A stretch of 64,000 nucleotides of DNA from NCBI GenBank assembly GCA_036488085.1, contig DASXHZ010000086.1:40273-104272 (forward strand), read 5' to 3'. The DNA comes from DASXHZ01 sp036488085 (GTDB lineage: Bacteria > Acidobacteriota > Thermoanaerobaculia > Gp7-AA8). A program made the translations under genes and the position numbers. The notes below the pieces were generated by a model. It ran no database searches and was not told the DNA's origin. It was given only the letters and a program-made list of their open reading frames with translations. Shown piece by piece: positions 1 to 9,421 of the stretch (its first letter is position 1; each line of letters opens with the position of its first letter).

Positions 1-1318
1 TCGGATAGAGCTTCAGCATCCGCTTCCACGACAGCTCATCCCGAGGATTCGTGACGATCTTCAGATACGCCATCACGTCCTTGATGTGCGCCTGCTCGAA
101 GAAGCGAACGCCGCTCCGGATCTCGTACGGGATCAGCCGCCGCGATAGCTCCATCTGCAGCTCCAGCGACTGATAGTGCGAGCGGTAGAGCACCGCGATG
201 TCGCCGAGGTTCTCGCCCTCGTCGCGGAGCTCGAGGATCCGCTGCGCCACGAACGACGCCTGCTCGAAGACGTCGTCGACGCCGACCACCGCCGGGTCGG
301 GCCCATCGCCGCGGACCGCCTGCAGCTCCTTCTGGAACTGGTAGCGGTTGTGCGCGATGGTCTCGTTCGCGAGCTTCAGGATCTGTCGCGTCGAGCGGTA
401 GTTCGTCTCCAGTTTGTAAATCGCGGCGTCGGGAAAGCGGAGCGGGAAGGTGAGGATGTTCTCGAACGAGGCGCCGCGGAACGAGTAGATCGACTGCGCG
501 TCGTCGCCGACCACCATCACGTTGCGCCGCTCGCTCGCCATCAGATCGACGACGTCGGCCTGCAGCTTGTTCGTGTCCTGGTACTCGTCGACGAGGATGA
601 AACGAAACTTCCGCTTCAGGGCGCCGGCGATCTCTTCGTGCTCTTCGAGCAGCAGCTTCCAGTGGACGAGGAGGTCGTCGAAGTCCATCGCGTTCGCATC
701 GCGCTTCCGATCTTTGTACTTGCGGAAGACGCTCACGATCTCGTCGCGGTAGATGGCGAAGTGGGGGTAGTTGTTCTCCAGCTCGATCTCGAGCGGCGTG
801 CGGGTGTTGATCAGAAACGAGTAGATGTCGAGGAGGACGTCGCCCTTCGGGAAACGCTTCTCCAGCGTCTTGATGCCGAGCGCCGAGATGGCGGACTCCA
901 TCATTTCTTTGGCGTCTTCGGCGTCGAGGATCGAGAAGTTAGGGCGGTATCCGATCGCCTCGGCGTGCTGTCTGAGCAGCCGGTTGCCGACGGAGTGAAA
1001 CGTCCCGCCCCAGATGCGGCGCGTGTCGATGGTGACGAGCTGTTCGACCCGCGAGAGCATCTCGCGCGACGCTTTGTTGGTGAACGTGAGGAGGAGGATG
1101 TCGGACGGGTCGATGCCGTCTTCGATCAATCGTGAGACTCGGTACGTCAGCGCCCGTGTCTTTCCGCTGCCGGCCCCCGCAATCACCAGCATCGGTCCCT
1201 CGGACGCCATGACGACCTCGAGCTGCTCGGAGTTCAGCTCCTGTTCGTAGGCGACTTTGTACGTGCGGGGCCGCGGGGCCTGCTTGAGAGTGTATTTACG
1301 GACTTTGGTGTCGGACAT
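1..1318 (-). CDS. UvrD/PcrA-type ATP-dependent DNA helicase (3' part outside window)
   Basis: Superfamily 1 3'-5' DNA helicase, the family that unwinds DNA in excision repair and replication restart. Only the first 439 codons are present; the gene continues past the left edge. Visible motifs: Q-motif region near residues 30-36, Walker A GAGSGKT at 48-54, Walker B DEYQDT at 244-249, motif III GDDAQSIYSFRGA at 271-283, then TNYRST. The ATG on the minus strand at 1318 is chosen because it gives the usual short basic leader before the Q-motif. It is divergent from pheA with only 21 bp between the starts, so the two promoters must overlap. UvrD and PcrA cannot be told apart here because the C-terminus is missing. 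Confidence 0.93.
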   Translation of the reverse strand, partial: MSDTKVRKYTLKQAPRPRTYKVAYEQELNSEQLEVVMASEGPMLVIAGAGSGKTRALTYRVSRLIEDGIDPSDILLLTFTNKASREMLSRVEQLVTIDTRRIWGGTFHSVGNRLLRQHAEAIGYRPNFSILDAEDAKEMMESAISALGIKTLEKRFPKGDVLLDIYSFLINTRTPLEIELENNYPHFAIYRDEIVSVFRKYKDRKRDANAMDFDDLLVHWKLLLEEHEEIAGALKRKFRFILVDEYQDTNKLQADVVDLMASERRNVMVVGDDAQSIYSFRGASFENILTFPLRFPDAAIYKLETNYRSTRQILKLANETIAHNRYQFQKELQAVRGDGPDPAVVGVDDVFEQASFVAQRILELRDEGENLGDIAVLYRSHYQSLELQMELSRRLIPYEIRSGVRFFEQAHIKDVMAYLKIVTNPRDELSWKRMLKLYP

Positions 1319-1339
1319 ATCCTGAGGGGCGTTCAGAAT

Positions 1340-2173
1340 ATGGTGATTCGAACAGCCTTCCAAGGCGAACGCGGTGCGTTCAGCGAAGAAGCGGCCCGCA
1401 AGCTTCTCGGCGACGCGATCGAGGCGGTGTCGTGCGAGACGTTCGACGACGTCTTCGACGCGGTGAGCCGCGGGGAGGCGGAGTGCGCCGTCGTCCCGAT
1501 CGAGAACTCGCTGGCGGGATCGGTGCTGCGCAACTACGAGCTTCTCGCATCGCGCGATTTAGTCGTTGCCGGAGAGGTCTTTCTCCGCATCAGCCTCAAT
1601 CTGATCGGCCTCAAGGGAGCGCGATTCGAGGAGATCAAACGCGTCTACTCGCATCCGGTCGCCCTCGCGCAGTGCCACCGCTTCATCGCCGAGCACAAGC
1701 TCGCCGCCGAAGCGGCGTACGACACCGCTGGAAGCGTGAAGCAGCTCGTCCGGCACGGCGCCCGCGACGAGGCTGCGATCGCCGGCGTCGCCGCGGCCGA
1801 AATCTACGAAGCGGAGATTCTCGCGCGAGGCATCGAGGACCATCGCGAGAACTTCACGCGGTTCCTCCTGATCGGTCCGCCGGCCAAGGTCCCGAGCGTT
1901 CCGGCGACGAAGAGCGTCAAGACCACGATTCTCTTCCGGACGCCGAACAAGCCCGGTGCTCTCTTCCGCGCCCTCGCCGCATTCGCGCTGCGCGACATCA
2001 ACCTTTCGAAACTCGAGTCGCGCCCGATCGAAGGCCGCCCCTGGGAGTACTCCTTCTACGCCGACTTCACCGGCGACGTGAAGGAGCCGAACATCGCCCG
2101 TGCCATCGCGCACCTCGAGGAGATGTGCGAGAGCGTGCGCGTCCTCGGCTCATACCCGGCCGCGGAGTTCTGA
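1340..2173 (+). CDS. pheA: Prephenate dehydratase
   Basis: Converts prephenate to phenylpyruvate in phenylalanine biosynthesis. The 277 residues match the length of monofunctional bacterial enzymes (about 270-300); no chorismate mutase domain is attached. The catalytic PDT domain covers about residues 4-180 and includes the signature ENFTRFLLIG (171-179) with its TRF triplet. An ACT regulatory domain follows at about 193-272, with an ESRP motif at 226-229 that normally binds feedback phenylalanine, so allosteric inhibition by Phe is expected from the family. The start could also be the GTG one codon downstream. No other aromatic-pathway gene is adjacent. Confidence 0.95.
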   Translation: MVIRTAFQGERGAFSEEAARKLLGDAIEAVSCETFDDVFDAVSRGEAECAVVPIENSLAGSVLRNYELLASRDLVVAGEVFLRISLNLIGLKGARFEEIKRVYSHPVALAQCHRFIAEHKLAAEAAYDTAGSVKQLVRHGARDEAAIAGVAAAEIYEAEILARGIEDHRENFTRFLLIGPPAKVPSVPATKSVKTTILFRTPNKPGALFRALAAFALRDINLSKLESRPIEGRPWEYSFYADFTGDVKEPNIARAIAHLEEMCESVRVLGSYPAAEF

Positions 2174-2262
2174 AGGGTTTAGTCCAGGCCCAGCTTGCTT
2201 CCATTTTTTATCCGGCCGATGCTATAAGGCGTTCCCCATTTCAACCGATCGGGAGGTGCTTT

Positions 2263-3987
2263 GTGTGGTACCGCATGACGGATGTACCCACTCAGTTTGT
2301 CGGAACGCTCATCCTGTGCTCGGACGGGACCGTTCTCGCGCGCGACCTCGACGCGGCGCGCTGGTGGCGCCTCGCGCCTGATGCGACCGGCAGTTATGTT
2401 CACGGCCACTGGTCCGCCGGGCCGCCGCCGGCCGACACTTTTCGCCTTGACAGTAACAGTGTTGCTCCACTTCGTTCGGGTTCTTTCATCAGCGTCGGCG
2501 ACGTAGCGCGAGAAGACTCGGACGACTCCTTCCGGGTGATCGCCGGACCTGCAGAACTCTCGAATGTCGGGGTGACAGTGTGGCGCGACCAGCCGGTGGT
2601 TGACCGTTGGAGCGGAATCGCGGCCACGACCTGCTCACTGCCGGCCGGCGGCATCATCGCAGCGCCATTCGTTGGTCCGCCGCCGGTGGCCTCCGACGGC
2701 TTCTTGTGGCAATGGAGCGAAGGCGGCGGATGGTCGGTTGTCGGCGAACTCCCGGATGAAATCCCCGTGCTCGCTTCGCTGACATTGATGCCGGACGGCA
2801 GCGTTCTCACGCTGGGACCGGCAAATGAGTACCGATACCAGTCTCACGCGTGGGAGACGGGTACTGCCCACGGTCTGCGATCGGATGATTCCGTCGGGGT
2901 CGTCAGCGGTCCGGTTTGTCTCCTTGCGGACGGAAGAGTCCTCGCGATTGATCATCTCGGCGGAATGGCTTTGCGGACTCCGGACGGTCGGTGGTCACCG
3001 GGCGGCCAACTGCCGGACCGCGACGGCCTTCCGCCGTACGTCTATGCAGGCTCCGCGTGTCTTCTTCCGGCCGGGCGCGTTCTGATCGGAGTCGAGTATT
3101 CGCGCGAGATGGACGGTCTCATCTACACGCATTTTCACTACTACGAATGGTCTCCGGTCGACGGGTCGATCACAGACGTTGGTGTGCTGCGCCGGACGCG
3201 TCGGCATCCTCGCTCACCGTGGGTGCGGATGAGCGCGGGATGCTCGTTCTTCCCGACGGCTCCGTTCTCGTGACACGTGTTTTCGATATTGCGCTCTACG
3301 TCCCCGATCCGCCTGCGTCCACTCCACCGTGGTCGCCACACATTGACACGGTGGGCGGTGTCGGACGCGGGGGCGAAATCGCTCTGGCAGTAGCGGAGGA
3401 CGTCACGCTCGAGGGACAGCGGTTTACTGGCGCAGGACAGGCGTGTTACGCGCCTTTCGGCTTGGCGAACCCGACGAACTATCCGCTCGTCCGGTTTGAA
3501 TATCCGGACGGAACCGTTCAGTACTGCGAGACCCGGAATCACAGCACGCTTCGGGACGTCCGATGCCTCGCAGTCGACGACGTTTACGGTTCCGTCAGAC
3601 ATCCGGTCCGGCGACGCGCGTTTATGCGTCGTCGTGAATGGCTTATCCGACTGCGTCCCCGTTCGGATTCAGCCCTTACCTCATTTCAGCCGATTCCCGG
3701 GAATCCTGAAATTGGTGGGGAGTCTTGCAGACGGAGTGCTTTGGGTTCTGACGCACGGAGGGTTCCAGCCGACGCCGTCGGGTCCGAATGACGGCAGAAT
3801 CATCGCGGCCTATGAGCAGATTCTGAAAGGGATCGAAACGCTGTCGCGCGCCGACGAAAGCGCACATCCATCCATTCAGAACGCTCAGCGTGCTCCCGGG
3901 ATGAGCGCCATCCTTTCCGGTATCCGCACTTTGCGCGCAGCCGGCAGACAGAATCGGCAACGGCCGATCGGTCGCTCGAAGCGCTGA
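2263..3987 (+). pseudogene. Galactose-oxidase-like beta-propeller protein with early-set domain, broken by two compensating frameshifts
   Basis: Kelch/galactose-oxidase-type propeller: repeated blocks of the form L-LPDG-VL (for example LMPDGSVLTLG, LLADGRVLAID, VLPDGSVLVTR) followed by a C-terminal galactose-oxidase early-set (DUF1929-like) Ig fold near 3400-3670, with TNYPLVRF and a NHST motif. The coding frame shifts by one base at about 3185-3240 and shifts back at about 3545-3552, so no single frame covers the protein. A GGAGG at 2252-2256, six bases before GTG 2263, supports that start over ATG 2275. A 100-residue tail beyond the early-set domain matches nothing I recognise. There is no signal peptide. 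It may be a recent pseudogene or two base-call errors. Confidence 0.7.
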
Positions 3988-4029
3988 CGCGCCCCTTGGT
4001 CCCGGGTCTATGGCGGAAAGGGAGCGGAG

Positions 4030-4743
4030 ATGGAGTTGAGGGAGCAGCCTGTTGTCTTCGAGGTCCCGGGCGATGATCGGGTGGAAGTGAGAAAGGGCAT
4101 CGAGATCGCGGGAATGACGGCGGATGTCTATTCGCCGCGCGATCGGAAGTCGGACTCGGTCGTGGTGATGGTCAGCGGCTACGCGGAAGAGGGCTATAAG
4201 CGCGTCCTCGGCTGCTCGTTTCTCGACATGCGGCACACGATCTCGTGGGCGCGGCTGTTTGCGGGCTATGGTTTCACCGCGATCGCGTACGCGAATCGGG
4301 AGCCGATCGCGGATGCGACTGCGATCGTGCGCAGCGTGCGCAATGACTACCACAAGGTTGCGGTGTGGGCGACCTCCGGCAGCGGACCGGTCGGATTGAG
4401 CGCGGCGCGCGAGGCCGACTGCGCGGTGCTGCTCTATCCGTACACGCTCGCAGTGGCCGACGCGGCGGCGCAGTTCCATTTCTCCGATCCGGCGCTCGGA
4501 GTTGATGACGTGAACTGGAACGTCCCGCTCTTCATCGGTCGCGCGGGGAAGGACCCGTGCCCCGGATTGAACGACGCACTCGACCGATTCGTCGCCGGGG
4601 GGCTGAAGCGCGGTTTGCCGCTGACGTTGGTGAATCATCCCGACGGGCCGCATGCGTTCGATCTGTTCGACGACAGCGACACGTCGCGGCACGTGGTCGA
4701 ACAGGCGATCGACTTCCTGCGAATTAGAATCGGACGAGCATGA
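4030..4743 (+). CDS. Alpha/beta hydrolase (dienelactone-hydrolase-like)
   Basis: Predicted cytoplasmic serine hydrolase of 237 residues. The fold is suggested by an N-terminal VVVMVSGYAEEG strand-turn (oxyanion region), a nucleophile elbow around residues 113-120 (VWATSGSGP, with Ser116 or Ser118 as nucleophile), an acid candidate Asp175 in GRAGKDP, and His208 in HPDGPHAF. Substrate unknown. An AAGGGAGCGGAG stretch just before 4030 gives a good ribosome site. Its stop overlaps the start of the next gene by 4 bp (ATGA), so the two are probably translated together. Confidence 0.8.
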   Translation: MELREQPVVFEVPGDDRVEVRKGIEIAGMTADVYSPRDRKSDSVVVMVSGYAEEGYKRVLGCSFLDMRHTISWARLFAGYGFTAIAYANREPIADATAIVRSVRNDYHKVAVWATSGSGPVGLSAAREADCAVLLYPYTLAVADAAAQFHFSDPALGVDDVNWNVPLFIGRAGKDPCPGLNDALDRFVAGGLKRGLPLTLVNHPDGPHAFDLFDDSDTSRHVVEQAIDFLRIRIGRA

Positions 4744-5126
4744 GCATCCGCATCATCCGCCTCGGCACGGATCGCGAGAGAGGGGAAGGCCTCCGGATCG
4801 GGACCGTGCGGCGTCCGCCGCGCGGCGTGAAGAAGGAGCGGATCGCGGCCGACAACTGGTACGACGTCTGGCTCCCGCAGCTCTCGCCGAGCGCGGAACT
4901 CGTCAAACAGGCGCAGGCCGCGACGACGCCGAAGCAGTGGGCGGCGTTCGCAAAGAAGTACCGCTCCGAAATGGCGCAGCCGGACAACGCCCGGCTCATC
5001 GCGCTCCTCGCCTCAATGTCACACGAGACGAACTTCGCCGCCGGCTGTTACTGCGTCGACGAGAGCCACTGCCATCGCTCGGTGTTGCGCGAGATCCTGC
5101 GGGAGAACGGCGCGAAGCTGGCCTAG
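4740..5126 (+). CDS. DUF488 family protein (YeaO-like)
   Basis: A 128-residue member of the DUF488 family; the biochemical function is unknown. Family features visible are the N-terminal IRIGTVRRPPRGVKKERIA block, the NWYDVWLPQLSPS block, a KKYRSEM stretch and the conserved C-terminal part with Cys pairs (CYC...CH) near residues 103-111. The start codon lies inside the stop of the upstream hydrolase (ATGA at 4740-4743), which indicates translational coupling. It is convergent with the DUF1287 gene; only one base separates the two stop codons. Confidence 0.85.
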   Translation: MSIRIIRLGTDRERGEGLRIGTVRRPPRGVKKERIAADNWYDVWLPQLSPSAELVKQAQAATTPKQWAAFAKKYRSEMAQPDNARLIALLASMSHETNFAAGCYCVDESHCHRSVLREILRENGAKLA

Positions 5127-5127
5127 G

Positions 5128-5688
5128 TCACCACCGGTAGTGCCCGATGACGGTGAAGGCGTTGAGGACATCCTCCTCCTTCGTCCCATAACCGATGTTG
5201 TGCACGACGAGCGGACGCGTTCCGTCGGCGGTCCGGGCCGAACCGACGACGCCTATATGCAACTGCCCGCTCGGCAGGCGCCACGCGACAACATCGCCGG
5301 CGCGGAAGTCGCCGCGAACCGACCGTCCGTGCCTGTCGAAGAACGTCATCAGGTTCGGCACACGGCGATGGTCGATGTTCGAGTCGGGCGCCGAGAGTCC
5401 CCACAAACGCGGATAGACCGCAAAGTGCGCCTGCATGTCCCGGTGCACTTCCTGCTGCAGATCGACACCGATCCCGCGGAACGCGCGAATCACCACGTCC
5501 GCGCACACGCCGCGCTCCGGCGACACATCGCCGCCAGGGTAGCGAAGCGCCGAGTACGACGCGTCGTAGATCCGCGTGATCCCGACTTGCTGTCTCGCGG
5601 CCGCCGCGATCGCGGGTCCGGTTTCCGCCGCGGCGCTGAGTGCGACTGCCGCCGCGAGGATCGAGATCACCGATAGGCGTCGAATCAT
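5128..5688 (-). CDS. Exported DUF1287 protein
   Basis: A 186-residue secreted or periplasmic protein of family DUF1287, whose members resemble NlpC/P60-like amidohydrolases; no reaction is established. It begins with a signal peptide (MIRRLSVISILAAAVALSAA) when the ATG at 5688 is used; a start 12 codons further upstream would spoil the signal. The family core is clear: YDASYSALRYPGGDVSPERG, then GVCADVVIRAFR with the candidate catalytic Cys, HRDMQ, DHRRVPNL, and a C-terminal GDVVAWRL...HIGVV stretch with the candidate His. It is divergent from the kinase gene across a 154-bp region with a palindrome. Confidence 0.85.
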   Translation of the reverse strand: MIRRLSVISILAAAVALSAAAETGPAIAAAARQQVGITRIYDASYSALRYPGGDVSPERGVCADVVIRAFRGIGVDLQQEVHRDMQAHFAVYPRLWGLSAPDSNIDHRRVPNLMTFFDRHGRSVRGDFRAGDVVAWRLPSGQLHIGVVGSARTADGTRPLVVHNIGYGTKEEDVLNAFTVIGHYRW

Positions 5689-5738
5689 CTGTGCCCATTC
5701 TGCACGCCTCTCGAAGTTCCCCAAAATCAGCGGGAAGC

Positions 5739-5754
5739 TCCCTAACCGTAGGGA
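5739..5754. promoter_or_regulatory. Perfect 6-4-6 palindrome between divergent DUF1287 and kinase genes
   Basis: The sequence TCCCTAACCGTAGGGA is a perfect inverted repeat with a 4-base centre, in the 154-bp divergent gap. A further half-site TAGGGA lies at 5791-5796. The arrangement is typical of an operator for a dimeric regulator. No regulator is identified, and no clear -35/-10 pair was found nearby. Confidence 0.35.
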
Positions 5755-5842
5755 AATTTGTCCTGTCGGCGGGCAAAATTGTGCCGAAGTTAGGGAAGAA
5801 GCAGGTAATTCACGCTTCCCGTATCATGCGGAGCACTCAGAA

Positions 5843-8407
5843 ATGACCATCGTTTCCGGAACCCGGCTGGGGCCGTCCGAGATCATTGCGCCGCTCGGGG
5901 CGGGCGGGATGGGGGAGGTCTACCGGGCGCGCGACACGCGGCTGGATCGCAGCGTGGCGGTGAAGATTCTCCCGGCCGAATTCGCGAACGACGCGCAGCT
6001 CCGGGCTCGCTTCGAGCGCGAGGCGAGGACGATCTCGCAGCTGAACCACCCGAACATCTGCACCCTGCACGATGTCGGCGACAACTTCCTCGTCATGGAA
6101 TTGCTCGAAGGGGAGACGCTGGCGTCTCGAATCGAGCGCGGACCGCTGCCGTTAGAGCAGGTGATCCGCTACGGCATCGACGTCGCGCGCGCGCTCGACG
6201 TCGCGCACCGGCAGGGAATCGTCCATCGCGACCTCAAGCCGGGAAACGTCATGATCACGAAGTCGGGCGCGAAGGTGCTCGACTTCGGGCTCGCGAAGAG
6301 CAGCGAAGTGAGCGTCGACTACGAGGCGGCGACGGTGCAGCGCCCGCTGACGTCCGAGGGGACGATCATAGGGACGTTCCAATACATGTCGCCGGAACAG
6401 CTCGAAGGTCAACACGTTGACCAACGCACCGACATATTCGCCTTCGGCGCGGTGCTCTACGAGATGGCCACCGGCCGCCGCGCGTTCGACGGCAAGACGA
6501 AGACGAGTCTCATCGCGGCAATCGTAGCCGCGCAGCCAAAGCCGGTGCACGAGCTCCAGCCGCTGACGCCCGCCGCATTCGAGCACGTCATCTCGAAGTG
6601 CCTGGCGAAGGACCCGGAGGAGCGCTGGCAGACGGCGCACGACATCGCGACGGAGCTCGAGTGGATCATGGAAGGCCTCGGGCGCGAGGACGCGCCCTCG
6701 CGCGTACGCGTCACTCCGTGGATCTTCGCGACGACGGCGCTCGCGGCCGCGCTCGTCCTCACGAGCGTTGCGTACATCGCGGCGCGGCGATCCAACGTCG
6801 AGCCGCGGATGACCGTGGCGCTCTCAATGCCGCCGCGGCTGCTCGACTACTACGACCTCGCCGCGCTCTCCCCGGACGGCAACACGGTCGCTCTCGTCGG
6901 CTACAAGAACAACGCGCGGTCGCTGTGGGTGCGCAGGCTCGATGAGGCGGAGCCGCATGCGATCCCCGGCACCGAGAACGCCGTGGAGCCTTTCTGGTCG
7001 CCCGACGGCAAATCGATCGGCTTCTTCGCCGATGGAAAGATGAAACGCGTTGCCGCGGCGGGCGGTCCGGCGCAGGTGATCACGGACAAAGTGCCGTGGC
7101 CGAACGGCGCGACGTGGAACGCGGACAACGTGATCGTCTTCAACGGCGACGTGATCGGTCCGCTCATGCGCGTCGACGCCAATGGCGGCCCCGCGAGGCC
7201 GGTGACGAAGCTCGGACCGAAGGACGAGGCGCATCGCTGGCCGCAGTTCCTGCCCGACGGCGAGCACATCGTCTTCATGGAAGACGCCTCGCAGACGGAG
7301 GACCATCACATCCAGGTCGCCTCGCTGCGCGACGGCTCCCGGCGCGAGGTCATGCAGGGCGTCACGAACGCCGTCTACGCGGCAGGGTACCTGCTGTTCA
7401 CGCGCGCCGAATCGCTCATGGCGCAGCCATTTGACGTGAAGACACTCACGCTCAGCGGAGATGCGCGGCTGATCGCGGAGAACATCGAGACGAACTGGGA
7501 CAACCATCACCGCGAGTTCACGGCGGCCGGCGGACGCCTGATCTATCGCAGCGCGAGCCCGAATTCGCAGCTGACGTGGGTCGATCGCGCCGGAAAGAGC
7601 ATCGCCAAGTTCGGCGACGCGCGGCACTTCGGCAATTTCCAGATCGCGCCCGATCAGAAACATGTGGCGGTCGAGCAACTCGACGCCGACGGCCGCGGCG
7701 ACGACCTCTGGCTCGTCGATCCCGAGCGCAACATCACCACCCGTTTCACCTTCGACCCCGCCAGCGACATCGCGCCGGTGTGGTCGAGCGACGGAAAACG
7801 GGTCGCGTTCCTCTCGATGGCCAACGGCGGCGATGTCTATACCGCTGACACGTCGAACCCGACCAGCATCACCCGTGTGACGAAGGTCGCCTCGACCGAC
7901 ATGCTGCCGTCTTCGTGGTCTTCGGACGGCGACTCGCTTTTCATGGACCGGCAGATTGGGAACCGTCCCGATACTGACATCTATGTTTTTTCGTTCCGTA
8001 CGCAGCAGTTGAAGCCGTTCATCGCGACGCCGTTCAGCGAAGGCGGAGGGACGATCTCTCCCGACGGAGCGCTGTTCGCGTGGGTGAGCGACGAGTCGGG
8101 ACACCCGGAGGTCTACGTCGCACGCTATCCGTCGCTCTCCGATCGGCGGCAGGTCTCGAACAGCGGCGGCCTTGCGCCGAAGTGGCGGAGAGACAGCCAC
8201 GAGTTGTTCTATGCATCCGCGGGCGGGCAGGTGATGGCCGCCGACGTGACGAAGGAGAACGCCACCCCACAGCCGCTCTTCTCCCTCTCGGCGATCCGGG
8301 CGTTCGACGTCGCGGCCGACGGACAGCGCTTCCTCGTGTCGCAGCAGGTCGACGACGTCACGAAGATCCCGCTGACGCTGGTCACGAACTGGAGCGCGGG
8401 GAAGTGA
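5843..8407 (+). CDS. Transmembrane Ser/Thr protein kinase with C-terminal TolB-like beta-propeller
   Basis: Hanks-type kinase of 854 residues. Kinase domain at about 10-270: glycine loop GAGGMGEVYRA (19-29), VAVKIL lysine near 43, catalytic loop HRDLKPGNV, DFGLAK and SPEQ, all intact, so it should be active. One transmembrane segment at about 290-313 (WIFATTALAAALVLTSVAYI) separates it from an extracytoplasmic region of TolB/WD40-like propeller repeats (SPDG, WSPDGK, SSDGKRV) reaching the C-terminus. This architecture is common in Acidobacteriota and suggests a sensor that phosphorylates cytoplasmic targets in response to an envelope signal. ATG 5843 is chosen because it places the glycine loop at the usual distance; the frame stays open upstream. 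A second kinase of the same design lies at 40.6 kb. Confidence 0.93.
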   Translation: MTIVSGTRLGPSEIIAPLGAGGMGEVYRARDTRLDRSVAVKILPAEFANDAQLRARFEREARTISQLNHPNICTLHDVGDNFLVMELLEGETLASRIERGPLPLEQVIRYGIDVARALDVAHRQGIVHRDLKPGNVMITKSGAKVLDFGLAKSSEVSVDYEAATVQRPLTSEGTIIGTFQYMSPEQLEGQHVDQRTDIFAFGAVLYEMATGRRAFDGKTKTSLIAAIVAAQPKPVHELQPLTPAAFEHVISKCLAKDPEERWQTAHDIATELEWIMEGLGREDAPSRVRVTPWIFATTALAAALVLTSVAYIAARRSNVEPRMTVALSMPPRLLDYYDLAALSPDGNTVALVGYKNNARSLWVRRLDEAEPHAIPGTENAVEPFWSPDGKSIGFFADGKMKRVAAAGGPAQVITDKVPWPNGATWNADNVIVFNGDVIGPLMRVDANGGPARPVTKLGPKDEAHRWPQFLPDGEHIVFMEDASQTEDHHIQVASLRDGSRREVMQGVTNAVYAAGYLLFTRAESLMAQPFDVKTLTLSGDARLIAENIETNWDNHHREFTAAGGRLIYRSASPNSQLTWVDRAGKSIAKFGDARHFGNFQIAPDQKHVAVEQLDADGRGDDLWLVDPERNITTRFTFDPASDIAPVWSSDGKRVAFLSMANGGDVYTADTSNPTSITRVTKVASTDMLPSSWSSDGDSLFMDRQIGNRPDTDIYVFSFRTQQLKPFIATPFSEGGGTISPDGALFAWVSDESGHPEVYVARYPSLSDRRQVSNSGGLAPKWRRDSHELFYASAGGQVMAADVTKENATPQPLFSLSAIRAFDVAADGQRFLVSQQVDDVTKIPLTLVTNWSAGK

Positions 8408-8410
8408 GGC

Positions 8411-8493
8411 CGTCATGCGTCATCGGTCATCCGTGACGTGACTCGTGACTCGTTACTCGTTATTCGAACCCCGAGTAACGAGTCACGAGTCAC
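8411..8493. repeat. Heptamer array folded as a hairpin (flavour CGAGTAA/CGAGTCA)
   Basis: From 8411 the sequence steps in strict 7-bp units (CGTCATG, CGTCATC, GGTCATC, then TGACTCG twice, TTACTCG, TTATTCG) and returns as CGAGTAA, CGAGTCA, CGAGTCA. The arms 8438-8459 and 8472-8493 are perfect 22-bp inverted repeats around a 12-base loop. It lies 4 bp after the kinase stop, so the RNA would form a strong hairpin there, but no T-run follows. The same flavour recurs at 56908-56972. Confidence 0.9.
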
Positions 8494-8536
8494 GGCCCGC
8501 ACCGAAGAACGCGCGGAACCAGCCACTGCCGCTACG

Positions 8537-9421
8537 ATGGCGTCGATGCGGATTCCGCCGCGCGCCGGAGCGCTCATCGCGGTCGTGTTCTGGGGTATTT
8601 CGTTCGTCGCCACCAAGGCGGTTTTGCGCGAAATCTCGTTCGTCACGCTCATTTTTTTCCGGTTCGGAGTCGCCGCAGTGCTCCTGAATCTCGTCGTGCG
8701 AAGGATGCCGCCGAGGGATTCATGGCGGCCGCTGGCGCTGATGGGGTTCATCGGCGTCTTCGTGCATCAGATGGTGCAGGCGTACGCGCTGACCCTGACC
8801 TCGGCGACGCACGCGGGCTGGCTCATCGGGCTCACGCCGGTCTGGTCGGCGATCCTCGCGGCAATCGTGCTGCGCGAGCGCTTCGGCCTCTGGAAGATCG
8901 TCGGGCTCACCGGCGGCTTCGCCGGCGCCTTGCTCGTGATCACGCGCGGCGATTTCTCATCCTCGGTGCTCACGCTGCCGTCGACCCGCGGCGATCTCCT
9001 GATCTTCGCCAGCACGTTGAACTGGGCGGTCTACTCCGTCGTCGGTCACCCCACCATCCGCGGCCTCGGGCCGCGGCTCGCGACCGCGGGGATGATGACG
9101 TTCGGGGCGCTGATGCTGGCGCCGTTCTTCGTTTTCATGCGCGGATGGCAGGACATCCCGCACCTTTCGACGATCGGATGGATCGCGATCTTGTTCCTCT
9201 CGATCGGCTGCTCGGCATTCGGGTATCTCGTCTGGTACGGCGCACTGGAGCACGTGGAGGTCTCGCGCGTGGCCGCGTTGCTCTACCTCGAGCCGTTCGT
9301 GACCTTCGCCGCCGCAATCGTGTTGCTGCACGAGCCGATCAGCGGCATCGCGATCGCCGGCGGCCTGCTCGTGATCGTCAGCGTGATGGTGATGCAGTAC
9401 GCGCCCCGTCGAGTTGCTTGA
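8537..9421 (+). CDS. EamA/DMT-family transporter
   Basis: Inner-membrane permease of the drug/metabolite transporter superfamily, with two EamA halves and about ten hydrophobic segments in 294 residues. The first half starts PPRAGALIAVVFWGISFVATK, typical of EamA; the second half has GCSAFGYLVWYGALEHVEVSRVA followed by LYLEPFV, the family's end signature. The substrate cannot be told. The start is either ATG 8537 or ATG 8546; codons upstream of 8537 translate the heptamer hairpin and are not part of the family. Its last 44 bp overlap the convergent YjbR gene. Confidence 0.88.
   Translation: MASMRIPPRAGALIAVVFWGISFVATKAVLREISFVTLIFFRFGVAAVLLNLVVRRMPPRDSWRPLALMGFIGVFVHQMVQAYALTLTSATHAGWLIGLTPVWSAILAAIVLRERFGLWKIVGLTGGFAGALLVITRGDFSSSVLTLPSTRGDLLIFASTLNWAVYSVVGHPTIRGLGPRLATAGMMTFGALMLAPFFVFMRGWQDIPHLSTIGWIAILFLSIGCSAFGYLVWYGALEHVEVSRVAALLYLEPFVTFAAAIVLLHEPISGIAIAGGLLVIVSVMVMQYAPRRVA

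Noticed and set aside
176..1135. Plus-strand open frame over the helicase gene
   Set aside because: It is the reverse complement of a helicase with complete motifs; the encoded chain has no family features.
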